Source of the DNA: Smittia aterrima
Taxonomy: Eukaryota > Arthropoda > Insecta > Diptera > Chironomidae
Assembly: GCA_033063855.1 (NCBI GenBank)
Contig: CP093831.1
Location: 23,932,001 to 23,996,000, forward strand
DNA length: 64,000 nt
Reading direction: 5' to 3'
In this document: in pieces, positions 19,859 through 31,027 of the stretch
Layout of the letters: every line of letters begins with the position of its first letter
How positions within the stretch are numbered: position 1 is the first letter of the stretch
Notes under the pieces: model-generated
The model's input: the letters and a program-made list of their open reading frames with translations, nothing else
Told to the model about the DNA's origin: nothing
The model's database searches: none
Program-made: the position numbers and the translations under genes

Positions 19859-22800
19859 ATGGACGAGGCTGACGATCGACTTACAATTCTGATCATTTCG
19901 AGCGTCTCGCTGGTGACATTGGTGTCAGCCTTAGCCGTTTGCTTATGCTGTAGACGGAGAAACCCCAAGTGAGTAATTCAATCGATCGATGGATCCAAAG
20001 TAAATATAAGTGAGGAGACTAGGGCGAGAAAAAAGAAGAAAGAGAGATTGAAACATAATTTCCCGTTAGTGGAGTACATCAAAAATAATTTGTTTTGTAT
20101 TACACTTTGTCTATTTCCACTTTTGGTTTTGAGAAAATTGGCATGAAAGAAGTTACACGGTAGCAAGAAGAATAAACAAACAGAGAGAGAAGAGTTGATG
20201 ACAAATCAGGGATTGAAAGCAAATTAATTCGTTGGTTGATCTATTTGATAAACCAATCCAATTCTCAACCCTGACGGTGAGCTCATGAACGTGTAACGAA
20301 AGTGGAAAATCACCTTTTCTATTATTCATTCAAGCATCGTCTTTCTTCTCTCTCCTACTGCATTCAAATCGACTCGGCATGTGCGTTTTGTTTATGACGC
20401 GACTCATGAATCTTCTTCTATAAAAACGAAATTTCTAATTTTTAAAGACCCATAAACTTTTGTGTTCGGAAATCTCGTCTCGCGTGTGATTGTAGCAATT
20501 AAATATGTTAATTAGTCGCATGCTTTGCTTCTGTTTATGGCAGCTTAGATGATGTAAATGTTAAGGATGAAATTAGCATGATAAATCATTGTTCTTCTTT
20601 TATGTTCTTGCACTTGTTCTGTGTTTAGAAGCGACCTCGCTGGTATCGAGGGAATTGTAAAACTAAAGCACTTAGACGATAGCAACATGACTGTGAGTAT
20701 CGACACAACGGATTCGGGAGATGTTCTCAATCCGAAAACTAAACTGACAATGAAGAATGCAACTTTACCTCTTGATGCGAAAATGAATGGTTTCCATGAT
20801 TACGAACTGAAGAAGAGGTAAGTTAACTGTTAGATGTTTCAATGGTAGAAAGATTCCCTCGCTTCTATTTTCTTTTTCTAATTCATTTTGACAACTTTCT
20901 TTCAGGTCTTCAGCAAACGCACCACATCGAAGTCTGCCAGATATTCCACAAATTGAACCAGTATGTGATAATAACTCCGAACTCTACGCCACAGTTGGCG
21001 ATAAGCTTCAAGAGAAGGTCCGGGCCAAAAGTCCATCTGACACCCAGAAACTTGCCAATCTTTCTCAGCATAGCTCGCTAAGCCAAGCAGATGTTAGTTC
21101 ACCTTACGCGCGCGTTCGTTCTCCGGCCCACGCTTATGACAAGCTTAAAAAGACTGAGTAAATTAACAAAGAAAACATCGCATCAGATCATTCTGTAATT
21201 CTTGACATTTTCAGACATCCTTATGCGCAAGTTGTGCAATCAGCAACAGCTGGAGGCGTAGCTCAGGTGGTAGTTGAAAACGACGATGACGACGACGACA
21301 TCGATGAAGATGACGAAACAACAATCGAGAACCCGATTTCGCATCGTGAGTCGTCTTCAAATCACGACTTGTTAAATCCTGGTTCTTCAATTGACGCATC
21401 AGCTGCAATTAGCGGACGAATATCAGCAAGTCAAGAGTTGCCCTACATGACACCACCTATCGCTCAAATGCCTCAACAGCATTTCAGCGGTGATTCACAG
21501 GATTCATCAAGTAAAGAACGATAATTCGAAAAACGTTTGAAAAATATTGATTTTAATATTTTTTTAGAAGGCTACACGAGCATTAGCGTGCGAGAGCCCT
21601 TGGCAAATATCATTGCACAAACGAATCAACAAAATGCGCAACGACGACGGAGAGAAATTCAGGACTCACATTACGCAACCGTATCGGATGACTCAGGTAG
21701 AAAAACCCAATTCAATATTCATCAAACAAACTCATTTATTCAATTCTTTTAAAGACGAAATGTACGCCGCGATTGAAGATCCAAATCTGTACACAAGCGG
21801 CTCAGAAACCTATGCACAGATTCAAGCACCAATGACAGTATCAGTTGAGATCAACCCAACAGCCCCACCGACAACACAGCAGCCTTCTACTTCCCAATCA
21901 GCGCAGTCAACAGCTCGATTCAATCGAACTCATCAAACGAGTTCTACTGACGATGCACCGACAGCAACTGTTGAAGCTTTGAAGAATCTTCACTCGCGAC
22001 AAGCGTCGTCGTCGAGTTGCACGAGTTCTGTTGGAATCATTGGATCTCCTAAACCAGAAAAGCGACAAGCGAATTCACCTCTCCCTCCTACGCCTAACAA
22101 GTTTCGAAACTCAACATCGTCTGTAATGGAATATCACGAAGGTGCTAAACTCAAAGACTCAAACAACAACTCGAGCAAAGTAAAACAAAGTCCATCAAAA
22201 GATTTAGAAGGAATGTACGCAAAGGTGATGAAGAAGAACAAACTATCAAGTGTTCCGTCCGAGAACTCATCGCCTGTACTTCCAAGACATGAAACCCCGA
22301 TTGTTGATGAAACCGATTCTGTGGTAGAGCCTAAAGCAAATGATTACGAAACAATTGATAAACGTAATCGAACGAGAAACGTAAACGATGCTGGTTATGA
22401 AACAATTCCAGCTGACCGCAACAATAATAACAAAGAGCCACCTGCGGAAACAGCAACTCACTACGCTCAGATCAACGAGAAACCGACAAAGGCCAAAATG
22501 AGTTTGTTCAAAGAAGAAAAGAGTTTGACAAGTGATCCAAAGTACGAAACTCTAAAGAAAGTCGAAAAGAACGAAACTGATAACACAACTGACTCTGATC
22601 ATGATCCAAATTATGAAATAGTCATGAGCAACCAGAACAAGAGATCGAGTAGTTCAAGCTCTACGCTTGTCGATGACGGGTACACTCAGATCGAGAAGAA
22701 GAAAATGTTTGATGTCAGTGATGATGAAAGTATTCCTGGCTACAGCACAATTAGAAAGCCAGAGCCAGACTACAGCAGTATCGGCGGAAGAGAAAAGCCG

Positions 22801-23127
22801 CCACTTAACAGTATTAATGACGAATCCAATATTTACTCAAGCATTCCAACGGTAATAACACCATCGCCCGACAGCATCAGCTCTGACCTTCTCAGCACCA
22901 CAAACAGTCTCGCGACACCAACGAGAGTAAACAATAATAATTACGAGTCTCTCGACACCAGTGATTCAACGACGCTTGAAGAACCTAATTATGAATCGAT
23001 GAAGTATCTCAAGGAGAATCCTTATGAGCAACTGCAAAGCTCGAGTCCAGATCCATCAGCTGAAGCACTTTCGCCACTCAGCGATACAAAGTTGAGTCCA
23101 GCAGTTGACGACTTCTTCAAAGTTTAA
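19859..23127 (+). CDS. Single-pass membrane protein with many tyrosine motifs
   Basis: The exons are 19859-19968, 20629-20817, 20906-21157, 21215-21510, 21568-21696 and 21755-23127, all GT-AG and all in phase, giving 782 residues; an in-frame ATG at 19841 adds six. The N-terminus is short and acidic, followed by one transmembrane helix (about 8-31) and a CLCCRRR stop-transfer with possible palmitoylation cysteines. The remaining 745 residues are low-complexity, with an acidic run near residue 210 and about 20 Tyr-x-x-(Ile/Val/Leu/Met) motifs, such as LYATV, PYARV, PYAQV, HYATV, TYAQI, DYETI, GYETI, HYAQI, KYETL, NYEIV, GYTQI, NYESL and PYEQL. Such tails recruit SH2 proteins after phosphorylation (for example LAT, PAG and ITAM/ITIM proteins). 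I infer a membrane adaptor for tyrosine-kinase signalling; no orthologue is recognised by name. Confidence 0.85.
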
Positions 23128-24253
23128 TCCAATGTCCTTCCTTCATTCGGAAGGATCTTCCATAAGATTAGTGCTTAGCGATGCAATAAACTGAAGCAAT
23201 CCAGTTCGAAAAGATTGCGGGATCTGCAAAGAGAAAGTGAGAAAGCAATGTTGTGCAAAAGAGAAACATTAAATCTTAGCTATTTAATTCATTTGTTCGT
23301 GTATCTCGTACATATCGATGTACGATCACAGGCAATGACATTTTTCCGTCGAACGTCCGTTAATTTATTGAAAGATTGATGAAAGATTTTAGTATTTAAA
23401 CAAACTTGTTGTCTGTTGAATTCGATGAAGTTTAAACTTTCAAAACACTTCGACAGAGCAGTTTATTGGTATTATCAACGAAACGAAAATAGTTTCTACG
23501 ATCAAGACGCTAATTGAACTTGACTCGATGTTTCTAGTAAAAAAAGAAATTTAAAAGAGTTTTGCCGAGAAATTAAAATCAAAACTGTAATTTTTTAAAT
23601 CACTTTTGAGTCTTTACCGACAACTTTACCACACAAACAATAAATTAAGTTCGATAGCTTAGTCAAATGAAATCTTATTTAGGTTAACACGAAACATTCC
23701 TGTTAAAGCTTAAATTCTCTCAGAGTTCTTGGAAAAGTAATTAAATTTATTGCCAGTATTTAATTGAAATTATCGTCGATCTCTTTTGAGCTTTCAAGAA
23801 GAAAACTTTTCCCAAGGATTCTCGGAGAATTTAAGAATGAAAAGAAAAAGAAAATAAAACTCGTACGATTCTTAATTCATCTCAAATTTATTCACGAAAT
23901 ATAGAAGATTAGGTGATTTTTTTTTGGTAATTTTACCGTACAAGAGCAAAGCTCGAATCTTAAAAGAAAATGTTTCTTTGTAAGTTTCGATCTCGGCACA
24001 AGAAGTTTTTGCGTCACAATAAGGGAATGTACAAAAACTCTTCTTATTTCACGCACATTAAATTTGATTTCTTTGAATGATGAAACGACCTTTTTTGCTA
24101 AAAGATTCACCTAAAACATGTTGATAATAAAAAAGAGAAAAGAATGAAACGAAAGTGTTTAGCTCAGTTCTTGAGAGATGTCTAGCATTTGATTGTAGTT
24201 GTTGGCTTATCCGACATCGTTTCTCGAGTTGAATGATGAGGTTTGATGTTAAT
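23128..24253. other. 3' UTRs and intergenic spacer between convergent genes
   Basis: This spacer lies between the plus-strand tyrosine-motif gene and the minus-strand glucosidase II beta gene. It probably holds both 3' UTRs. AATAAA-like signals occur (for example near 23638 and 23853). I see no gene, no transposon ends and no conserved repeat. Confidence 0.5.
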
Positions 24254-25984
24254 TTACAATTCATCGTGAACGTCTGATCCCGAAGATGCGCTGCAAGCCG
24301 CGGGTGATTGCATCTTAAACAGATATTCGCAACGATTTGGTTCGCTAACGCCAAGAATTCTTGTGTCAAGTCCGCAATGCAACTCAACGAGCGCAGAACG
24401 TGATGGACCGTTCCAGCAACCAGCTCCGTTTGCGAAGAGCATATGACGGTAATCATTGCCCTTCCAACTGTCCCAAGTTCCGAGCCTAAAAGAAGAATTT
24501 ATTTAACTTTAAGTCAATGAAATAAATTGAAGTAACTCACTTTGTTTCAGCGCCACCATTTCTCGGTTGCTGAACGGCCTTGTCGAAAGGACAAAGCTTG
24601 TAAACATATTCTCGATCCTCGAAGCTAAAGCACTCGCCGCTCAATGGAGCGAACTCCTCCTCGGGACCAAAATCCTTTTCTAACGCTGCACGAATATCGA
24701 TCAATTCACGATCGATTTCACGGAATTCACGATCAGCTACATCGTATTGATTTCTTGCTTCATTCGCTTCTTGAATAAGCTTTTGAGTCTCTTCGTCGTA
24801 TTGTGGTTGTGGTTCGATTGGTGTGTCTGCATGAACTTCTCCTTCGCCAGCTTCTTCGTCTTCTGTGTACTCAGATTCTTCATCGGGATGATGCTCTTCC
24901 TCTTCATTTTGTAATTCAGCTTCTTCAATATCTTCGTCGTCTCTCTCCTCGGCATGATCATCAGCTTCGCCTTCTTTTCTTGGAGGCTTAAAGAGTCCTG
25001 AATCGAGCATTAGGAAAGGCTTTATACGAGGCCACGCAAGAGCGATGAAGCTTTCAAGTTCTAACTCATCGTTCTCATCTAAGAAGTAACGAGCTTCCTC
25101 CAGTTCGACAACACCGTTGCGATCCTTGTCGAAGGCAATCCTCGTTTGAAGCTCAATAATTTCTATTTTGCCATTGCTGTTCGAGTCGAACTTACGGAAT
25201 GTTTCTTCAGCATCGACACGATTTGCTTCAGCTTCAAGTTCTTCTCTTTGTTTCTTGTCTTCAGCTTCTGCTTGTCTGTAAACATCCAGAGCTGCATTCT
25301 CAACGATTTCAGCTTCAGATTTCATTTTGTATTTCTCTTCTTTCACTTGCTCCGCTTGTTGCTTTGCCTTCTCCAGTTCAGCCATTCTAATTTTTTGATC
25401 TTCTTTTTGTTTCTTTCCCTTCTGTGCCAAATCAATTCGAATTTGATTGCCACTCTTAAGCAACTCAGCTTGTTGCTTCTCTCTTATTTTATCGGCTGAT
25501 CCAAGCTCAATACAATTATTAATGCACTTGGAGTTGCTGAAGTATTCGTCACTGGCATCACAGCAATCACAGATTCCATCATTCACACGAGCGCTTGGGA
25601 TGATGAGCGGCTTGAAGCCGGAGTTGTTGCAGAAGAACTTTCCATTTGTGCAAGCTGAAGTTCCAGGTTCATCGCTTCCATCCTCGCAATCACAAAAGTC
25701 GTCATTTAGTTGTGAATATTTTAGAACTTTCTTGCCGTCGAAACATGTAAACTTATCGTTTTTACTAACATAAAGCTGAGCTCTCTGTGGGTCGATGCCT
25801 GCAATGAGAATCCTCTTGATTAGAAATCGCTTATCACTCGTTACGAAACTTACAGAAAGTTGTTGTTTCGTCGTAAAAAAATTACAATGAAATGATTTAG
25901 CTCACCTCTTAAAATTGGCTTATCACACTTTATATCGCTTAAGATCGAGAGGAGAATGCAAAAGATTGTTAGATTAACTATCAT
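24254..25984 (-). CDS. GCS2beta: Glucosidase II beta subunit
   Basis: There are three exons on the minus strand: 25906-25984, 24541-25798 and 24254-24485, with GT-AG introns, giving 522 residues. A signal peptide (MIVNLTIFCILLSI) leads into two LDLa-like cysteine/aspartate modules (FCDCEDGSDEPG and ICDCCDASDEY). Then come a Lys/Glu coiled coil, an EF-hand pair (KFDSNSNGKIEIIEL and DKDRNGVVELEEA), an acidic stretch, and the mannose-6-phosphate receptor-like (MRH) domain (GTWDSWKG, MLFANGAGCWNG, RCEYLFKM). The protein ends in the ER retention signal HDEL. Order and length are those of the PRKCSH family, the non-catalytic subunit that holds glucosidase II in the ER and presents N-glycans for glucose trimming. 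The gene looks intact. Confidence 0.96.
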
Positions 25985-26113
25985 TTTTTAATTGTGTGAG
26001 CTTCCTGACTATCGTTTAGAACTAATTTTTATTTATTTTCCTAAAATGTTTCTTGACTTCTGTGAACACGTAATTTTATTTTTTTGCCGGAGGGTCTTGG
26101 GATCAATTTTTAG

Positions 26114-26206
26114 TAGGGTTCGTCGCAACCACGTCTGCTGCCACAGGTTGCAAATACACGCGACCACTAGGAACCAGTGGTGTAACACTGGTCGCGACGA
26201 ACCCTA
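26114..26206. mobile_element. 93-bp MITE with TA target site
   Basis: The terminal inverted repeats are TAGGGTTCGTCGC(A/G)ACCA and its complement; the outer TA is the probable target duplication, as in Tc1/mariner-type elements. The element lies in the spacer between the two minus-strand housekeeping genes. The GGGTT termini resemble those of the larger element at 28423-29696. Confidence 0.75.
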
Positions 26207-26411
26207 GTTTTTAGTCAAAACAAGGGGCGAGATTCGCTTGAAACTCGATTGCAGATCTCACCCTAACAAGAAGTATCCCAAATTTTGCGCGCAAATCTTT
26301 ATTTAAACTTTCTTTCAAATCTGACAAGTTTATTAGCACATTATTCATAAAATAAAATTCTTTTAAAAAGGAACAAACCTAAATGAGTTTCCGTCACCTT
26401 GTTGTGTAAGA

Positions 26412-27648
26412 CTACATCTTACTAAATATCTTGCTGTGTCTTTCAATAAAATCTGAGATGATCGGAGCAACCTTGCCAGGCTCTGTAAGATGCAGATGAT
26501 GTCTTGAGTCGATTGTGTGATATTCAAAGTTTTTACTTTGTTGAAGTACATTCAAGACTTCGTCGTAATATTTCTTGTCTTCCCAGTACGGCGAGTGGAC
26601 AGCTTTAATGAACAAATGTGGCATATTTAATCTTTTCGCAAGTTCAACGGAAACAGGTTGCGAAAAGTTTGGCGAGTAATTCCATTTCAATCGCGAGTCA
26701 CGCGTAAAGTAAAATTTTCCTGGATGCTTTTCACTTCGCTTTATATTCCTTTTGAGTAAGAATCCAGCTGTCTCCTTCGAAACACTTTCACGAGTTCCTT
26801 TAACCAAAAGCGATACCATCTCTTCATAAGAATATGAAGGTGGTTCACCCTTCTCTTGATTACGATGATCCGCTAACATGAAATTTTCAATCTGAGCTTG
26901 CATATTCGAAGCAATTTTAACGGCATCGTGGAAATGAGGTTTCAAAGCATCGATCTGAACTAACTAATAATGGAAAGGAAACGGTTAAAAGATAGTTTGC
27001 AAGTTAGTTTAAATTAGAATTACCATGTCAACTTTTGCTGGAAAGACTGAAGCAAACATGAAACTCAAGACGCTTCCCATCGAATGACCCATCAAAGAAA
27101 GTTTCTCCCAGTTGTATTCTTTGCAAAGGAAGTTGAGTAGATACAAGTTGTCGACTGCATGATAAGCCATTCCATCAGGAACCCTTGAAGATAATCCATG
27201 GCCTGGTAGGTCGATTGCAAGAAAACTTCTATTTTTCGGAAGCATCGGAATCAATCGATCGAATGTGCCAGCATTATCCTTAAGAGAAGAAATTTATATT
27301 TCATTGAACAAGTGGCGAATTAACTTTAACTTACTTGCCATCCGTGAAGACAAACAATCGGTCTAATATCCTTGGAGCCCCACCATTTACCAGCTAAGAT
27401 TCCATTATTCCACGGGAGTCTTATCCGAACTTCTTCAACCTAAAAAACGAAATTTGTGTCACAAACTTTCATGATTTCTTATAAACTTTCACGAATCTTA
27501 CATCGAATGCGACTTCTTCGTCTGTAGGAATGTCGCACAGCTCTAAATTCATTTTGATTCCCTTGTGGCCACTGTTTGTGGAAAAATGCTTAGAAATATT
27601 CCGCTGGGAGTATTTAATTAATTTCAGCGAGTTGGCAATTGATTTCAT
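26412..27648 (-). CDS. Serine hydrolase-like alpha/beta hydrolase
   Basis: There are four exons on the minus strand: 27502-27648, 27335-27439, 27024-27278 and 26412-26963, all introns GT-AG and phase 0, giving 352 residues. The fold is that of alpha/beta hydrolases. A CLHGWQD oxyanion segment spans the exon 2/3 junction, followed by LPGHGLS. The nucleophile elbow is GHSMG (Ser at about residue 151), and a late His lies in the SRHHLHLTEP region (about 330). This is the SERHL / Drosophila kraken-type family, putative esterases of unknown substrate. The first 45 residues are basic and Ser-rich with no acidic residue until later, and could target mitochondria or peroxisomes. The start is the first ATG in the open exon. 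The gene appears intact. Confidence 0.9.
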
Positions 27649-28468
27649 TTCAGCGATGATGCAAAGTACAATCACTCGAATATTTCTTTCTCTATTTAGC
27701 CAATTAAAAGCGAATAATTGCTGAGATTCAAATAAAATTAAGATTGTTTACTTTTTAATGTGTACTCAACCCTGCAGAAAGGGGATTCCTATGCGAACAA
27801 AAAAAGAAGCTTTACAGAAGAAGCTTTAAAGATATTCAGTTTTTTTCCAAGGATATTAAAAAATATTTATTTTCATTGATTAAAACTCGACACTAATGTT
27901 AAAAACTCCATCAACTGTTTTAAATTTTTATTCGTTTTCAATCAAATTTTTCATGCTGACATCATAATTCACAGTTTGCTTATTTAAATTTCTTGAAACA
28001 TTTCGCCACAATGCCACAATCGTTATCAAAATAAGACCAAAAATAATTGCCAATGTAATGAAATAAACAAAATGATTCGGCTCTTGCCAAGAAACTTGTT
28101 CGTAGAGCTTTGAGTTTAAGTTTTTGTTGATTGTTGTGAGATTCTGCAAATATTCAATCGATAATTCTAAAGTTGTTTCTTGAGCTTTCATATTCTCGAT
28201 CATTTGTTGATGTTCTCCGTTGATTTGCGTGAGATTTGTAAGAAAAAGTTTGTTACTCTCACTAGAAGCATTAAGCTGCTCTACAAGTTTGCTTACGTTT
28301 GTTCCTTTCTCTGTCAATGCGATGACCAAGTTAGAGATATTTAATTTTAAAATATCAATTTCTTCAAGAGTTTTCGTCAAATTTATTATGTTGTTCGTAT
28401 TGAGGCCTTCGATTTCAATTTTTAGGGTTTTTCATCCGAAGGATGGAACACCCTATTATGGTCGCTTT

Positions 28469-28528
28469 GTCCGTGGTCCGTGGTCCGTGGTCCGTGGTCC
28501 GTGGTCCGTGGTCCGTTGTCCGTTATTC
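28469..28528. repeat. 7-bp minisatellite
   Basis: About eight copies of GTCCGTG in tandem, the last ones slightly degenerate, inside the TIR element. Confidence 0.9.
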
Positions 28529-28959
28529 AAATAACTCGCGAACGCAATGAGCTAGCGAATTGATTTCTTCACCAGTCGATAGAGAATTTTAATTGGGAAA
28601 ACAACTTTTGAGGATTTTCGGCTAGCTCATCAGGATCAGGCCCACGGGCCCAAAACCTGGAATCTCCATACAAAAAGTCGATTTTTGCTTGTGATTCGAT
28701 TTTCTCGAGAACGAAAGCAGCTAGCTACTTCTGGTTTTTGCCATTTAGTTTTATTTATGGATGAGACGAAAACCTCCTTAGATGGACTTGATAGCTCAAG
28801 TGGTTCGGGCCCACGGGGCTGAAGTCTGGTGAGCTCCATACAAATTTTTCAAACTTTTTCGATTTATTCAGCTTTCTCAACATTTCCGCTGATGCTTCTT
28901 CACAAGAAATGTTGAGCGTGCTCAAACGAATGATTGGATCCCAGAGCTGACCAGATATG

Positions 28960-29650
28960 AGTCCACCTTCGACCAGCGCCAAGTGAAACTTCTTTCTCTT
29001 TGAAGTTAGAGCATTGAGATGTTTACATGAAATGATCAGCTGGTCACGACTAAGCGATAAATCCCAGAAAATCAAAGCTCCACACATTGGATCCACCTCT
29101 GGTGAGCTCAGAGTGGAACTTCGTTCCCTTTGGAGTTAGAGCATTGCGTTCTTTACATGAAATGATCAGCTGGTCACGACTAAGCGATAAATCCCAGAAA
29201 ATCAAAGCTCCACACATTGGATCCACCTCTGGTGAGCTCAAAGTGGAACTTTGTTATCTTTGAAGTTAGAGCATTGAGATGTTTACATGAAATGATCAGC
29301 TGGTCACGACTAAGCGATAAATCCCAGAAAATCAAAGCTCCACACATTGGATCCACCTCTGGTGAGCTCAGAGTGGAACTTCGTTCCCTTTGGAGTTAGA
29401 GCATTGCGTTCTTTACATGAAATGATCAGCTGGTCACGACTAAGCGATAAATCCCAGAAAATCAAAGCTCCACACATTGGATCCACCTCTGGTGAGCTCA
29501 AAGTGGAACTTCGTTCCCTTTGGAGTTAGAGCATTGAGATGTTCACAAAAAATGTTCATCTGGTCATGATAAAGCAATAAATCTCAGAAAATCCAAGCTC
29601 CACACATTGGATCCACCTCTGGTGAGCTCAAAGTGAAACTTTGTTCCCTT
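28960..29650. repeat. 130-bp tandem repeat, about five units
   Basis: The marker ggatccacctctggtgagct recurs at about 29089, 29219, 29349, 29479 and 29609, an exact 130-bp period. Units differ by a few bases, and the outer ones are most diverged. A related monomer lies in inverse orientation at about 49625-49785. Short open frames inside are repeat artefacts. Confidence 0.92.
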
Positions 29651-30654
29651 TAAATAAAACGTCCCCTGTAACCAGTCCAACAGATGAAAAACCCTACAGT
29701 AAGTTCGTTACGAACTGCTACTGCCACTTGTTAGACTTTTGATGGATGAAACCAATTGCGTTATGTTTGATGCTAAAGCTATTTTCTCAATCTCAATCTC
29801 TTCTTTTTTCTGTTTTAATTTCACAATTTCCACTTCCTTCTCTGATAAAGTTTTGTTAAACGCAATCTTCTTTGAACGAAACGATTTCTTAAGTGGACTT
29901 TCGCATTTCGAAGCAACTTCCTGAATGAACACGCTGAAGTCAGTGATATCACCCGGAAACTTCTTGTCGATGCAAACGTTGCCTCGAAAGTCAACCCAAG
30001 TCAATGTTGATGGAAGATTGGTGTCGATAAAAATAAGTCGATTGTGAGTCGCGTTTACAAAAATTAATTTTGTATTTTCAAGAATTAAATCAGCCGGCAA
30101 AGTGACAAGTTTGTTCTCGAAAAGGTTAAGCTTTTTTAGTTCGATTAAATCCGTGAAGAGATCTTCAGGCAATGATGTCAGAGAAGTATAAGTGATATCA
30201 ACTCTAAACACTTTCTTGCAATTTGTGAAGACTTCGCGATTGATTCGATAAATAAACTTGCCAAAGATATCGACACGCTCCAAGTTCTTTAAGAAATTAC
30301 AAACTTTCGTTGGTACAATTTCTGTCTCAACAAATTTTTGTATCCAAAACTCCTTTACGTCATCGTTAGTTTTATTTCCTGATGTGAATGTCCCCGAAAT
30401 TTCAGTGATTGCTATGTCGCTTTCAAGAACTTTAAGCTTGTTCACTTGGCACTCCTCCCTTCCTTCATATAATTGAAAGGCACAATTCAGTTGAAAGCTC
30501 TCGACGTATCCACAAATGAATAAAGAAATCAGGAAATAATTTAAAAGCTTCATGTTCTCTGATTAAAGGCTCGGACTAAACTGAAAAAAGATTATTTATT
30601 TCCAGTGATTAAAAATAAATATTCTGTAGATGAAATAAAACGAAATATACAATG

Positions 30655-31000
30655 TACGTACATATAGCAATTAAATTTGTCATGCTGACTTCATGGGCCA
30701 AACTTTGCTCGTTTCGATAAGAATAATTTCGCCACATTTGTTATCAAAATGAGAGCGAAAACAATTGCTAATGTGATGAAATAAGCAAAGTGAGTCACTC
30801 CACTGCAATTTTCTGGAATTTCTTTGATAACAGGAGACAAAGTTCGTTAAGCTTTTCAGTTAAATCCTTGTTGATTGCATAGACTGTGGTGAGATTTTGC
30901 AAACAATGAATCATTACACTCAGAAAATTACACTCAGAAAATATTTTATTAGCTCCATGTTCTCTGATTAAAGGCTCAGACTAAACTGAAGCTTTAATGC
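30655..31000 (-). pseudogene. Deletion relic of an LRR-TM gene
   Basis: The membrane-helix and tail coding end (about 30665-30910; most like the gene at 33440) is joined almost directly to a start region (about 30930-31000, with the typical ...AGCTCCATG...TTAAAGG block). The LRR and coiled-coil parts are gone. It cannot code for a family protein. Confidence 0.7.
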
Positions 31001-31027
31001 GAGTGACGAAAACAATATTCGGCATTC

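Larger units (their letters stand above)
28423..29696. mobile_element. Non-autonomous TIR element carrying a satellite
   Basis: The terminal inverted repeat is TAGGGTTTTTCATC at the left and its complement at the right. The outer TA matches a mariner-type target duplication. There is no transposase frame. The left part has a GTCCGTG minisatellite (about 28469-28528), and the right two thirds hold about five 130-bp tandem units. The element interrupts an LRR gene. Confidence 0.75.
27928..30553 (-). pseudogene. LRR-coiled-coil-TM gene split by a transposon
   Basis: The 5' part (29708-30553) has a signal peptide (MKLLNYFLISLFICGYVES), the Cys-capped N-region, about three LRRs (LTSLPEDLF, LVTLPADL), the C-terminal cap around CIDKKFPGDI and the start of a coiled coil (ALASNITQLVSSI). 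The 3' part (27928-28415) continues the coiled coil in frame, then has the membrane helix (HFVYFITLAIIFGLILITIV) and the conserved tail VNYDVSMKNLIENE. Between them lies the 1.27-kb element at 28423-29696. A stop codon now lies just before the element, so only a truncated secreted LRR fragment can be made from the 5' part. The interruption is at a point where paralogues are continuous. Confidence 0.85.

Noticed and set aside
25146..25499. 117-codon plus-strand frame rich in Phe/Leu
   Set aside because: It is the complement of the Lys/Glu coiled coil of the glucosidase II beta gene.
29050..29529. Repeated 60-codon frames on both strands in the satellite
   Set aside because: They arise from the 130-bp repeat and lie inside a non-coding element.
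28960..29650. Regular repeats with constant spacing, resembling an array
   Set aside because: Units are contiguous 130-bp satellites without unique spacers, in a eukaryotic transposon. Not CRISPR.
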